From: Streptomyces tendae
GTDB lineage: Bacteria; Actinomycetota; Actinomycetes; Streptomycetales; Streptomycetaceae
DNA: 64,000 nt
Assembly: GCF_008632955.1 (NCBI RefSeq)
Contig: NZ_CP043959.1
Span: 806,001-870,000 of the forward strand
Direction: 5' to 3'
The notes beneath the pieces were generated by a model. The model saw only the letters and a list, made by a program, of their open reading frames with translations, searched no databases and was not told the origin of the DNA. The translations under genes were made by a program, and so were the position numbers. Positions 19,978-29,235 of this stretch are shown here, one piece after another; the first letter of the stretch is position 1, and every line of letters begins with the position of its first letter.

Positions 19978-21926
19978 TGGCGACGCTCACCGCGGCCACG
20001 CCGAACACCGCACCGCCGGGCGTGCTCCGCCGCCCCGCCGTCCGCAAGCTCGCCGCGCTCGCCGTCGTCGCGGCCGTGCTGGTCCCCCTCGCGGCGGGCC
20101 GCTGGGGGAGCGGGGCCTGGCCGGACGCCCTCACTGTCGACCTCTCCGGGCCGCTCGGCAGGGCCAGTGACTGGATCGTCGACAACCGGGACTCCCACCC
20201 CCTCTTCCTCCACTTCCTCGGACACGTCAGCAACGTCGTCGTCATCGCCGTACGGGCCGTCTATCTCGCCCTCCTCGCCGTCGGCTGGGCGGGAGTGACC
20301 GCGGTGGCCGCGCTGACCGCCTGGCGCGTGGCGGGAGTCCGGCAGGCGCTCGGGACCGCCGCCGCGTTCCTCGCCTGCGGGCTGCTCGGCATGTGGGTGC
20401 CGACCATGCAGACGCTCGCCCTCATGGTGGTCGCGGTCGCCGTGTCCGTCCTGGTCGGGGCGCTGCTCGGGCTGGCCGCCGGCCTGTCCGACCGCACGCA
20501 CCGGGGCCTGCGCCCGGTCCTCGACACCATGCAGGTCCTGCCGGCCTTCGCCTACCTGCTCCCCGTGGTGCTGGTCTTCGGCATCGGCGTCCCGGCGGCC
20601 GTCCTGGCCACGGTCGTCTACGCCGCCCCGCCGATGGCCCGGCTCACCGCGCTCGGGCTGCGCGGCGCGGACAAGGAGGTGCTGGAGGCGGTCGAGTCGC
20701 TCGGGACGACCGCCCGCCAGCGCCTGCTGACCGCCCGCATCCCGCTGGCCCGCAAGGAACTGCTGCTCGGCCTCAACCAGACGATCATGATGGCGCTGTC
20801 CATGGCCGTGATCGCCTCCGTGATCGGCGCGGGCGGTCTCGGCGACCGCGTCTACCAGGCGCTGGCCTCCGTCGACGTGGGGGCCGCGCTCGCCGCCGGC
20901 ATCCCGATCGTGCTGCTGGCCGTCGTCCTCGACCGGGTCACCGGCGCGGCGGGCGCCCGCCTCGGCGACGCGCCCGCCCCGAACGCCCGCGTGCTCGGGG
21001 CGTACGCCCTGGCCGGCGCGGGCGTCGTCGCGGTCGCCGGACGCTTCGCGGGCCGGCTGGAGTGGCCCGAGAGCTGGGTCGTCGGCCTCGCCGAACCCGT
21101 CAACCGGGCCGTCGACTGGATGACCGCGCACCTGTACTCGGGCGTGCCCGTGGTCGGCGGCACCGCCGACTGGGCCGGCCGCTTCACCACCTGGGTGCTC
21201 GACCCGCTCCGCGACGGGCTGCAGTGGCTGCCCTGGTGGGGCGTGCTGCTGATCGTGGCCGCCCTGGCCTGGCTGATCGGCACCTGGCGCACCACGCTCA
21301 CCGCCGTGCTCGCCATGGCCGCCATCGGGGTGCTCGGCGTGTGGCAGCCGTCGCTGGACACCCTGTCGCAGGTCCTCGCCGCCGTCGCCGTGACCCTCGT
21401 CATCGGCTTCGCCGCGGGGGTGGCCACCGCCCGCAGCGACCGCGTCGAACAACTGCTGCGCCCGGTGCTGGACGTCTTCCAGACCATGCCGCAGTTCGTG
21501 TACCTGATCCCGGTGGTCGCCCTGTTCGGGGTGGGCCGCGCCCCGGCCGTCGCCGCGGCGGTCGTCTACGCGCTGCCGGCCGTCGTCCGCATCACCGCCC
21601 AGGGCCTGCGCCAGGTGGACCCGGCCGCCCTGGAGTCCGCGCGCTCGCTCGGCGCGACCGGCGCCCAGCAACTGCGTCAGGTGCAGCTCCCGCTGGCCCG
21701 CCCGGCCCTGCTGCTCGCCGTCAACCAGGGCGTGGTCCTGGTTCTCGCCGTGGTCATCATCGGCGGCCTGGTCGGCGGTGGCGCGCTCGGCTACGACGTC
21801 GTCTTCGGTCTCGCCCAGGGCGACCTGGCGACCGGTCTGGTGGCCGGCGCCGCGATCGTCTGCCTGGGCCTGATGCTCGACCGGGTGACCCAGCCCACCG
21901 AACGCCGCGCGAAGAAGGGAGCGTGA
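19977..21926 (+). CDS. fused double glycine betaine ABC permease
   Basis: 649 residues, about twice the length of an OpuAB/ProW permease. Two homologous binding-protein-dependent permease domains are visible. The first has its EAA-type loop near DKEVLEAVESLGTTARQRL, the second near DPAALESARSLGATGAQQL. Each is preceded by a QVLPAFAYLLPVV / QTMPQFVYLIPVV segment. The transporter may therefore assemble from one fused permease and two ATPases. ATG at 19977 is preferred over GTG at 19974 because GGGAG is eight bases upstream. Confidence 0.9.
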   Translation: MATLTAATPNTAPPGVLRRPAVRKLAALAVVAAVLVPLAAGRWGSGAWPDALTVDLSGPLGRASDWIVDNRDSHPLFLHFLGHVSNVVVIAVRAVYLALLAVGWAGVTAVAALTAWRVAGVRQALGTAAAFLACGLLGMWVPTMQTLALMVVAVAVSVLVGALLGLAAGLSDRTHRGLRPVLDTMQVLPAFAYLLPVVLVFGIGVPAAVLATVVYAAPPMARLTALGLRGADKEVLEAVESLGTTARQRLLTARIPLARKELLLGLNQTIMMALSMAVIASVIGAGGLGDRVYQALASVDVGAALAAGIPIVLLAVVLDRVTGAAGARLGDAPAPNARVLGAYALAGAGVVAVAGRFAGRLEWPESWVVGLAEPVNRAVDWMTAHLYSGVPVVGGTADWAGRFTTWVLDPLRDGLQWLPWWGVLLIVAALAWLIGTWRTTLTAVLAMAAIGVLGVWQPSLDTLSQVLAAVAVTLVIGFAAGVATARSDRVEQLLRPVLDVFQTMPQFVYLIPVVALFGVGRAPAVAAAVVYALPAVVRITAQGLRQVDPAALESARSLGATGAQQLRQVQLPLARPALLLAVNQGVVLVLAVVIIGGLVGGGALGYDVVFGLAQGDLATGLVAGAAIVCLGLMLDRVTQPTERRAKKGA

Positions 21927-21927
21927 C

Positions 21928-22884
21928 ATGCGATTCCGTACGATCCCCGCGGTGGCGGCGGGCTCCGCGCTTCTGCTGCTGACCGGGTGCGGCGCCGCCG
22001 ACATGACCAAGCAGGCCTCGCCGTTCGCCAACGCGCGAGGGGCCAGGACGGTCACCCTGTCGGTGCAGTCCTGGGTCGGCGCCCAGGCCAACGTGGCCGT
22101 CGCCCAGTACCTGCTGGAGCACGAGCTCGGCTACCGCGTCGACACCGTCCAGGTCGACGAGGTGCCCGCCTGGGACGCCCTCAGCCAGGGCAGGGTCGAC
22201 GCGATCCTGGAGGACTGGGGCCACCCGGACCAGGAGCAGCGCTACGTCGAGGACAAGAAGACCATCGTGGCCGGCGGCGACCTAGGCGTCACCGGGCATA
22301 TCGGCTGGTTCGTGCCGACGTACTTCGCGAAGGAGCACCCGGACGTCACCGACTGGAAGAACCTGAACAAGTACGCCGATGAGTTCCGCACCCCGGAGAG
22401 CGGCGGCAGGGGCCAGCTGCTGGACGGCTCGCCGTCCTACGTCACCAACGACAAGGCGCTGGTGAAGAACCTGAAGCTGGACTACCGGGTGGTGTTCGCC
22501 GGCTCCGAGGCTGCGCAGATCACCCAGATCCAGCAGTTCGCCAAGGAGAAGAAGCCCTTCCTCACCTACTGGTACACCCCGCAGTGGCTGTCCGAGCAGG
22601 TGCCGATGACGGAGGTGAAGCTGCCGCCGTACGAGGAGGGCTGCGACGCGGAACCGGACGAGGTCGCCTGCGCCTATCCGCACACCCCGCTGCAGAAGTA
22701 CCTCAACGCGGACTTCGCGCGCAGCGGCGGGGAAGCGGCCGAGCTGCTCAGGAACTTCCGGTGGACGACCGAGGACCAGAACGAGGTCTCTCTGATGATC
22801 GCCGAGCAGAAGCTGTCGCCGCAGGAGGCGGCGGAGAGGTGGGTGGACAGCCACCGCTCCGTGTGGGAGAAGTGGCTGCCCTGA
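21928..22884 (+). CDS. glycine betaine ABC transporter substrate-binding lipoprotein
   Basis: OpuAC-type binding protein, 318 residues. The signal peptide ends in the lipobox LLTGC with lipidated Cys21. The mature part begins with TVTLSVQSWVGAQANVAV, and Trp-rich positions (WGHP, GHIGWFVPTY, YWYTPQWLSE) fit the aromatic cage that holds the trimethylammonium group. It starts one base after the permease stop and closes the operon. It converges with the AhpD-like gene, with only four bases between stops. Confidence 0.92.
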   Translation: MRFRTIPAVAAGSALLLLTGCGAADMTKQASPFANARGARTVTLSVQSWVGAQANVAVAQYLLEHELGYRVDTVQVDEVPAWDALSQGRVDAILEDWGHPDQEQRYVEDKKTIVAGGDLGVTGHIGWFVPTYFAKEHPDVTDWKNLNKYADEFRTPESGGRGQLLDGSPSYVTNDKALVKNLKLDYRVVFAGSEAAQITQIQQFAKEKKPFLTYWYTPQWLSEQVPMTEVKLPPYEEGCDAEPDEVACAYPHTPLQKYLNADFARSGGEAAELLRNFRWTTEDQNEVSLMIAEQKLSPQEAAERWVDSHRSVWEKWLP

Positions 22885-22888
22885 TCGT

Positions 22889-23395
22889 CTAGTGGTGCTG
22901 TCCCGGCTGGTAGTGGCCCGGAGTCATCCGGCAGGTCACGCCGAACCGGTTCCAGGCGTTGATCACCGCGATGGCGGCGATCAGCTGGGACAGCTCCGCC
23001 TCGTCGAACTGCTTGGCGGCCCGCTGGTACACCTCGTCGGGCACGAAGCCGTCCGTGAGGACCGTGACCGCGTCGGTCAGCTCGATCGCGGCCAGCTCCT
23101 TCTCCGTGTAGAAGTGCCGCGACTCCTCCCACGCGGCGAGCTGGATGATCCGCTCGACGCTCTCCCCGGCCGCGAGGGCGTCCTTGGTGTGCATGTCCAG
23201 GCAGAACGCGCAGTGGTTGAGCTGCGAGGCGCGGACCTTGACCAGCTCGGCCAGCTTCGGGTCCAGTCCCTTCCGGGCCGCGACGTCCAGCCGGACCATC
23301 GCCTTGTAGACCTCGGGGGCGTGCTTCGGCCACTCCAGACGGGCGGGCTCCTCGGCGGCGTACGGAGCCGTCCTGGTTGTGTCGGTGTTCGTCAT
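22889..23395 (-). CDS. AhpD-like / carboxymuconolactone decarboxylase-family protein
   Basis: 168 residues. The redox motif HCAFCLDMH (Cys62, Cys65, His69) identifies the AhpD-like fold, used for peroxidase reduction or other thiol chemistry. Family members of this subtype commonly sit next to, and are controlled by, a divergent MocR regulator, exactly as here (47-base gap). Specific substrate unknown. Confidence 0.85.
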   Translation of the reverse strand: MTNTDTTRTAPYAAEEPARLEWPKHAPEVYKAMVRLDVAARKGLDPKLAELVKVRASQLNHCAFCLDMHTKDALAAGESVERIIQLAAWEESRHFYTEKELAAIELTDAVTVLTDGFVPDEVYQRAAKQFDEAELSQLIAAIAVINAWNRFGVTCRMTPGHYQPGQHH

Positions 23396-23442
23396 GCCGT
23401 CGACCCTAGGAGCGAGGAAGCCCAGGAGTATGGTCCAGTTCC

Positions 23443-24828
23443 ATGGCGGAACGCTGGGCCACTTTCGGCATCGACCTGCACCTCGACCCGGCCGGGCCCG
23501 GACTGCGGCGCGGCCTGACCGACGCCCTGCGCGAAGCGGTCCGCAGCGGCCGGCTCGCCCCGGACACCCGGCTGCCGTCCTCCCGCTCCCTCGCCGCCGA
23601 CCTGGGCATCGCCCGCAACACCGTCGCCGACGCCTACGCCGACCTGGTCGCCGAGGGCTGGCTCACCGCCCGCCAGGGCTCCGGCACCCGGGTCGCCGCG
23701 CGCCCCGTCGCCGGCCCGCGCACCCCGGCTCCCGCGCCCCGCCGCACCCCCGGCCGGCTCCCGTACAGCCTGACCCCCGGCGTCCCCGAGCTCGCCTCCT
23801 TCCCCCGCACCGAATGGGTCAGGGCCACCCGCCGCGCCCTCGCCGCCGCCCCGCACGACGCCTTCGGCTACGGCGACCCGCGAGGCCGTCCGGAACTGCG
23901 CGAGGCCCTCGCCGGCTACCTCGCCCGGGTCCGGGGCGTGCGCGCCGACCCCGAGCACATGGTGGTCTGCTCCGGGTTCGCGCACGGCCTGCAACTCCTG
24001 AGCGAGGTGCTGCGGGCCCGCGGCGCCCGCACCCTCGCCGTGGAGTCCTACGGCCTGGACGTCCACTGGGACCTCGCCGCCCGCGCCGGCCTGGAGACCG
24101 TCCCGCTCGCCCGGGACGCCCTCGGCACCCGCGCCCAGGACCCCGGCGACGCCGACGCGGTGCTGCTCAGCCCGGCGCACCAGTTCCCGCTCGGCGGGGC
24201 GCTGCGCCCCGAGCGCCGGGCCGCCGTGGTCGAGTGGGCGCGCCGCACCGGCGGCCTGATCCTGGAGGACGACTACGACGGCGAGTTCCGCTACGACCGC
24301 CAGCCCGTCGGCGCCCTCCAGGACCTGGATCCCGGCCGGGTGGTGTATCTCGGCACCGCCAGCAAGTCCCTCGCCCCCGGCCTGCGGCTCGGCTGGATGG
24401 TGGTGCCGCCCTGGCTGCTGCCGGACGTCCTCACCCACGGCGGCGGCCGCTCCGTCGGCGTCGTGGACCAGCTCACCCTCGCCGAGTTCCTCACCTCCGG
24501 CGCCTACGACCGGCAGGTCCGCGCCGCCCGCCTGCGCTACCGCCGGCGCCGCGACGCCCTGGTCCGGGCCCTCGCCGAACGGGCGCCGCACGTCCGCGTC
24601 ACCGGAGTCGCGGCCGGCCTGCACGCGGTCCTGCGGCTGCCGCCCGGCACCGAGCGGTCGGTCGAACAGGCGGCCACCTGGCAAGGGCTCGCCGTCAAGG
24701 GCCTGGAACGCTTCCGGCATCCCGACGCGACCGACCCCGCCGGGGACGCCCTGGTGGTCGGCTACGCGACCCCGCCCGACCACGCCTGGACGGGCACCCT
24801 GGAGGCCCTGCTCCGCGCCCTGCCGTGA
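23443..24828 (+). CDS. MocR/PdxR-family regulator
   Basis: 461 residues. A GntR-type winged HTH (about 18-85, LPSSRSLAADLGIARNTV) is fused to a class I aminotransferase-like domain (about 105-455). The PLP lysine is Lys308 in GTASKSLAPGLRLGW, and the cofactor-binding aspartate lies in EDDYDGEF. Such proteins use PLP or its adducts as effector and usually control a divergent gene, here the AhpD-like gene. Whether it is PdxR, controlling PLP synthesis, cannot be read from sequence; no pdxS/pdxT is nearby. Confidence 0.88.
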   Translation: MAERWATFGIDLHLDPAGPGLRRGLTDALREAVRSGRLAPDTRLPSSRSLAADLGIARNTVADAYADLVAEGWLTARQGSGTRVAARPVAGPRTPAPAPRRTPGRLPYSLTPGVPELASFPRTEWVRATRRALAAAPHDAFGYGDPRGRPELREALAGYLARVRGVRADPEHMVVCSGFAHGLQLLSEVLRARGARTLAVESYGLDVHWDLAARAGLETVPLARDALGTRAQDPGDADAVLLSPAHQFPLGGALRPERRAAVVEWARRTGGLILEDDYDGEFRYDRQPVGALQDLDPGRVVYLGTASKSLAPGLRLGWMVVPPWLLPDVLTHGGGRSVGVVDQLTLAEFLTSGAYDRQVRAARLRYRRRRDALVRALAERAPHVRVTGVAAGLHAVLRLPPGTERSVEQAATWQGLAVKGLERFRHPDATDPAGDALVVGYATPPDHAWTGTLEALLRALP

Positions 24829-25015
24829 CCCGTGTCCGTGGTGGTTCCGTGACCGCCGACGGCCAATCACGCCCAAGAGGTGACAAACAGTCAGCGGGCA
24901 GGCGGGCGGGAGGAGGGGCTCCCGTGCGCGCGGCCCGCACGGTCTCTAGGCTGTCCGCCGCGAGCCGGCGACCACACGGGGACGGGCCGGCGCGACACGA
25001 GGGGGAGCGAAGGGC

Positions 25016-25348
25016 ATGGCGCAGACACGGCGACGGCTGCGGTCCAGCACGGTGGTGCTGGGCGGCATGGGAGTGCTCGCGGCGGCACTGTCGGCCTGCG
25101 GGTCGGACCCGGACCGGCGGTGCGTGGACCGCAACAGCTACGACTTCGCCGACGGCTACAAGGTCGTCGCCGACAAGAACTGCTCGTCCTCCTCCGGCTC
25201 CGCGGGCAAGAGCCGGTCCCGTGCCACGAACGCCGACTGGTACTACGACGGCGACGTCAGCAACGGCTACGCCGACCGCGGCACCTTCAGCCGCAGCGAG
25301 GCCGTCGACCGCGGCGGCTTCGGCTGCTCCGGCAGCGGCGGGGGCTGA
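25016..25348 (+). CDS. small YgiB-like lipoprotein
   Basis: 110 residues. The signal peptide ends in a lipobox-like LSACGS (Cys about 35), with a mature part rich in Ser, Gly, Asp and Tyr and four further cysteines. It directly precedes, by six bases, a glutathionylspermidine-synthase-like gene. In E. coli the DUF1190 protein YgiB precedes YgiC, which is of the same synthase-like family. The domain similarity to YgiB is weak by eye, so the link rests mostly on the gene pair. The ATG at 25016 follows GGGGGAGCGAAGGGC. Confidence 0.6.
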   Translation: MAQTRRRLRSSTVVLGGMGVLAAALSACGSDPDRRCVDRNSYDFADGYKVVADKNCSSSSGSAGKSRSRATNADWYYDGDVSNGYADRGTFSRSEAVDRGGFGCSGSGGG

Positions 25349-25354
25349 GCCGCG

Positions 25355-26539
25355 GTGGAACGGCGTACCACCGAGCCCCGCCCCGGCTGGCAGCGGACCG
25401 TGGAGGAGCAGGGGCTCATCTATCCCCTGACCCGCTACCCCGACGACTCCCTGCGCCCCTACTGGGACGAGAGCGCCTACTACGTCTTCGGCCTGGACGA
25501 GGTCGAGGCCCTGGAGGAGGTCGTCGAGGAACTGCACGCGCTGAGCCTGGCGGCGGCCGGGCACATCGTCACCGCGGGGCGCTTCGCCGACCTCGGCATC
25601 ACCGATCCCCGCATCGTGCACGCGGTCACCGAGTCCTGGCACCGGCGGTCCGAACTGCCGTCCCTCTACGGCCGCTTCGACCTCCGCTACGACGGCACCG
25701 GCCCGGCGAAGCTGCTGGAGTACAACGCCGACACCCCCACCTCCCTGGTGGAGGCCGCCTCCCCCCAGTGGTTCTGGATGGAGGAGCGCTTCCCGGGCGC
25801 CGACCAGTGGAACTCCCTGCACGAACGGCTCGTCGACGCCTGGAAGAAGCAGGCCGCCCTCCTCCCGCCGGGCAGCCCTCTGTACTTCGCGCACTCCGCG
25901 GGCGACGAGTGCGGCGAGGACCTGATGACCGTCGCCTACCTCAAGGAGACGGCCGAACAGGCCGGCCTGGAGACCGACTGGCTCTCCGTGGAGGAGATCG
26001 GCTGGGACCGCCTCTCCGGACGCTTCGTCGACAAGCGGCTGCGGTTCATCCGCAGCATCTTCAAGCTGTACCCGTGGGAGTGGCTGACCACCGACCGCTT
26101 CGCCGGGCATGTGATCGACACCCTCGACAACGGCGGCGGCAGCGGCTCCACCCTCTGGATCGAGCCCGCCTGGAAGATGCTGCTCAGCAACAAGGCGCTG
26201 CTGGCGATCCTCTGGGAGCTGAACCCCGGCCACCCGAACCTCCTGCCCGCCTACCTGGATGGCCCGCGCGAGCTCGCGGACACCGCGGGCTGGGTCGCGA
26301 AGCCGCTGCTCGGCCGGGAGGGCGCGGGCGTGACGATCCACGGGCCCGGCACGGCACCCGTGGTCCGCGACGAGCCCTGCTGCTACCAGGAACTGGCCCC
26401 GCTGCCCGACTTCGACGGCAACCGCGTCGTCCTCGGCACCTGGGTGGTGGACCACGAGGCGGCGGGCCTCGGCATCCGCGAGTCCTCCGGTCTGGTGACG
26501 GACGAGTACGCCCGCTTCCTGCCGCACGTGATCCTGTAG
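25355..26539 (+). CDS. glutathionylspermidine synthase-like ATP-grasp protein
   Basis: 394 residues from GTG at 25355. The sequence has the family features of the C-terminal synthetase domain of glutathionylspermidine synthase, as in E. coli YgiC/YjfC: LLEYNADTPTSLVEA, FAHSAGDECGEDLMT, WIEPAWKMLLSNKALLAILW and KPLLGREGAGVTI. The family makes amide bonds with ATP. Actinobacteria lack glutathione in most cases, so the substrate here is unlikely to be glutathionylspermidine. It is coupled to the small lipoprotein upstream. Confidence 0.85.
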   Translation: MERRTTEPRPGWQRTVEEQGLIYPLTRYPDDSLRPYWDESAYYVFGLDEVEALEEVVEELHALSLAAAGHIVTAGRFADLGITDPRIVHAVTESWHRRSELPSLYGRFDLRYDGTGPAKLLEYNADTPTSLVEAASPQWFWMEERFPGADQWNSLHERLVDAWKKQAALLPPGSPLYFAHSAGDECGEDLMTVAYLKETAEQAGLETDWLSVEEIGWDRLSGRFVDKRLRFIRSIFKLYPWEWLTTDRFAGHVIDTLDNGGGSGSTLWIEPAWKMLLSNKALLAILWELNPGHPNLLPAYLDGPRELADTAGWVAKPLLGREGAGVTIHGPGTAPVVRDEPCCYQELAPLPDFDGNRVVLGTWVVDHEAAGLGIRESSGLVTDEYARFLPHVIL

Positions 26540-26644
26540 GCGCGGCCCGTCGGCCCGTCGGCACGGCGGCACGGCGGCTCGGCGGGTGCTCCCGCATCGC
26601 GGACACCGGCCGCGCCGCCGGAACCCACCCGGTAACCTGGCCCG

Positions 26645-26722
26645 CGGGCCGTGACTGGCGCGCTGGGATGGGACCAACCATCGGGGAGCGGCCCGAGAGC
26701 AACGTGCCGTGCGCCTGGGCCA
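26645..26722 (+). promoter_or_regulatory. ZTP (pfl) riboswitch upstream of glyA
   Basis: The gap before glyA contains the hallmarks of the pfl RNA: GTGACTGGCGC at 26651-26661, a GATGG/CCATC hairpin (26667-26671 with 26678-26682), CGGGGAGCG at 26682-26690, and GTGCGCCTGGGC at 26709-26720. GGCGC (26657-26661) is complementary to GCGCC (26711-26715), consistent with the pseudoknot. The ligand is ZMP/ZTP, the signal of 10-formyl-THF shortage, and glyA is a known target class. The GGAGG ribosome site lies about 30 bases beyond the aptamer, so control of translation or early transcription are both possible. Confidence 0.88.
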
Positions 26723-26762
26723 TCCGTACCGTGAACGCTGAACGCAACGTCCGGAGGTCCCC

Positions 26763-28214
26763 ATGTCTGCCGAGCAGCCGCTCACCCCCGAGTCCACCGC
26801 CTTCCGCTCCGCCCTCGACGTGATCCGCGCCGTCGAGCCGCGCGTCGCCGACGCGATCGGGCAGGAGGTCGCCGACCAGCGCGAGATGCTCAAGCTGATC
26901 GCCTCCGAGAACTACGCCTCCCCGGCCACCCTCCTGGCGATGGGCAACTGGTTCAGCGACAAGTACGCCGAGGGCACCGTCGGCCGCCGCTTCTACGCCG
27001 GCTGCCGCAACGTGGACACCGTGGAGTCGCTCGCCGCCGAGCACGCCAAGGAGCTGTTCGGTGCACGCCACGCCTACGTCCAGCCGCACTCCGGCATCGA
27101 CGCCAACCTGGTCGCCTTCTGGTCCGTCCTCGCCCAGCGCGTCGAGCTGCCCGCCCTGGAGAAGGCCGGCGTCCGCCAGGTCAACGACCTCTCCGAGGAG
27201 GACTGGGCCGAACTGCGCCGCGCCTTCGGCAACCAGCGCATGCTCGGCATGTCCCTGGACGCCGGCGGCCACCTCACCCACGGCTTCCGGCCCAACATCT
27301 CCGGCAAGATGTTCGACCAGCGCTCCTACGGCACCGACGCGGCCACCGGTCTGATCGACTACGACGCACTGCGTGCCTCCGCCCGCGAGTTCAAGCCGCT
27401 GATCATCGTCGCCGGCTACTCCGCCTACCCCCGCCTGGTGAACTTCCGGATCATGCGGGAGATCGCCGACGAGGTGGGCGCCACGCTCATGGTCGACATG
27501 GCGCACTTCGCGGGCCTGGTCGCCGGCAAGGTCCTCACCGGGGAATTCGACCCGGTGCCGCACGCCCAGATCGTCACCACCACCACCCACAAGTCGCTGC
27601 GCGGCCCCCGCGGCGGCATGGTGCTGTGCGACGACTCGCTCAAGGACCAGGTCGACCGCGGCTGCCCGATGGTCCTCGGCGGTCCGCTGCCGCACGTCAT
27701 GGCCGCGAAGGCCGTCGCCCTCGCCGAGGCCCGGCAGCCCGCCTTCCAGGACTACGCCCAGCGCATCGTGGACAACTCCCGCGCGCTCGCCGAGGGCCTG
27801 ATGCGCCGCGGCGCCACCCTGGTCACCGGCGGCACCGACAACCACCTCAACCTGATCGACGTCGCCTCCTCCTACGGCCTCACCGGCCGGCAGGCCGAGG
27901 CGGCCCTGCTCGACTCGGGCATCGTCACCAACCGCAACGCCATTCCCGCCGATCCCAACGGCGCCTGGTACACCTCCGGCATCCGCGTCGGCACTCCGGC
28001 GCTGACCACGCGTGGTCTCGGCACGGCGGAGATGGACGAGGTCGCCGGTCTCATCGACCGCGTCCTCACGACGACCGAGCCCGGCACCACGAAGTCCGGT
28101 GCGCCGTCGAAGGCGTCCCACGTCCTCGACGAGAAGGTCGCCGACGAGATCTCGCGTCGGGCCACCGACCTCGTGGCCGGCTTCCCGCTGTACCCGGAGA
28201 TCGACCTCGGCTGA
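26763..28214 (+). CDS. glyA: serine hydroxymethyltransferase
   Basis: PLP-dependent conversion of serine and THF to glycine and 5,10-methylene-THF. The 483-residue protein is longer than the usual 415-430-residue GlyA because of an insert around residues 130-185 and an N-terminal extension. It retains [13 protein letters not shown], the PLP lysine Lys277 ([14 protein letters not shown]), and the DNHLNLIDV and [13 protein letters not shown] motifs. ATG at 26763 follows GGAGG by about six bases. The ZTP riboswitch directly upstream supports a folate one-carbon role. Confidence 0.95.
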   Translation: MSAEQPLTPESTAFRSALDVIRAVEPRVADAIGQEVADQREMLKLIASENYASPATLLAMGNWFSDKYAEGTVGRRFYAGCRNVDTVESLAAEHAKELFGARHAYVQPHSGIDANLVAFWSVLAQRVELPALEKAGVRQVNDLSEEDWAELRRAFGNQRMLGMSLDAGGHLTHGFRPNISGKMFDQRSYGTDAATGLIDYDALRASAREFKPLIIVAGYSAYPRLVNFRIMREIADEVGATLMVDMAHFAGLVAGKVLTGEFDPVPHAQIVTTTTHKSLRGPRGGMVLCDDSLKDQVDRGCPMVLGGPLPHVMAAKAVALAEARQPAFQDYAQRIVDNSRALAEGLMRRGATLVTGGTDNHLNLIDVASSYGLTGRQAEAALLDSGIVTNRNAIPADPNGAWYTSGIRVGTPALTTRGLGTAEMDEVAGLIDRVLTTTEPGTTKSGAPSKASHVLDEKVADEISRRATDLVAGFPLYPEIDLG

Positions 28215-28235
28215 AGGCGGGCCGCGGCCCCGGTG

Positions 28236-28964
28236 TCAGTGGTCCAGCAGCTGTTGCCGGGGTCCTGGGCCGTCCCCGTCCCGCCGCCCGCGTACGGCGG
28301 CCGCTCCCCGGAGTGCGTGGGGGCGCAGGAGCAGGGCCAGGACCGCTCCTGCCGCGAGGCCCGGTATCGCCCACCACCAGCCGGTGCCGTCGCCCGCCGT
28401 CTGTCGGGCCGCGGAGACCACGGGTGCCGTGCCGCCCGCGCCGTCCGGGGCGGCCTGCCCGTCGTCCGGCGGGACCGGGTCCACCGCGGGTGTGCGGTGG
28501 CCGGTGGCCGGGCCCGTCACGCCCAGTCCGTACAGGAACTTCCGCAGGTCGTAGGGGTCCTTGACGCCGTGCCAGACGCCGTCGTCGCCGTCGGTGACGT
28601 GGGTCGACGTGTGCACCCATACGTTCCGGGCGCCGTCCGGCAGGTGGATCTGGTGCACCCGCCAGGGCGTCACGTCATGCACCATCCAGGTCACGTTGAC
28701 CTGCCGGCCCGAGGCGAGGGCGGCTTCCGGGGGCCTGGCGCGTGTGCCCGTGTCCGCCGGTGCGAGCAGGCGCTCCAGCTGGGTGTACTCCCTGTCGCTG
28801 TGGTACAGGGAGGCGGTCTCGCCGCTGGTCGGTGAGACCACCAGCACGCTGGTCGGGCCTCCTGCGGCGGCCGGGGTGGCGGCGCACAGCAGGAGGGCCG
28901 GTGCGGTCAGTGCGGCTGCCGCCGCTGCTGTCAGTTGTCGAAGGCGTTGTGTCCAGTCGCGCAT
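28236..28964 (-). CDS. secreted, C-terminally membrane-anchored protein, unknown function
   Basis: 242 residues. A Sec-type signal peptide ends near AATPAAAG (about 35). The extracytoplasmic region includes NVTWMVHDVTPWRVHQI and WVHTSTHVTD. A Pro/Ala/Gly-rich stalk leads to one transmembrane helix (about 192-213) and a short basic tail with RRDGDGPGPRQQLL. The plan suggests a surface protein anchored by a C-terminal helix. No family recognised. It converges with glyA (21 bases between stops). Confidence 0.6.
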   Translation of the reverse strand: MRDWTQRLRQLTAAAAAALTAPALLLCAATPAAAGGPTSVLVVSPTSGETASLYHSDREYTQLERLLAPADTGTRARPPEAALASGRQVNVTWMVHDVTPWRVHQIHLPDGARNVWVHTSTHVTDGDDGVWHGVKDPYDLRKFLYGLGVTGPATGHRTPAVDPVPPDDGQAAPDGAGGTAPVVSAARQTAGDGTGWWWAIPGLAAGAVLALLLRPHALRGAAAVRGRRDGDGPGPRQQLLDH

Positions 28965-29100
28965 TCCTGACCCCCCACTCGGTCGGGCGGACGCCGTGCG
29001 GCTCGCCCGTGCGGGCCGCCTGTCACTTCTGGTACACCGGTCGGGCCGGGCGGGTTCCCGGTCGGGTTTCCCGCCCCCGCCGCCCCTTCCCGTCCCGTCC

Positions 29101-29218
29101 CTGGGGCTGCGCCCCAGACCCCCTCGTCGGCCCTGGCGGGCCTCGTCCTCAAACGCCGGCGGGGCTGTGCACAGCCCCGCCGGCGTTCGAGCAGCGAGGG
29201 CCGGGCGCAGCCCCCGGA
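29101..29218. repeat. nested palindromic intergenic repeat
   Basis: The centre is a perfect 36-bp palindrome, 29152-29187 (arms AACGCCGGCGGGGCTGTG), extended to 29148-29191 with one mismatch. An outer repeat pairs GGGGCTGCGCCCC (29103-29115) with GGGCGCAGCCCC (29205-29216). The wording GGGGCTGCGCCCCAGACCCC / CCTCAAACGCCGG is familiar from many Streptomyces intergenic regions. It lies between two minus-strand genes and probably terminates the sigma-factor operon. Confidence 0.8.
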
Positions 29219-29235
29219 CATGGCGGAGAAGGCGA

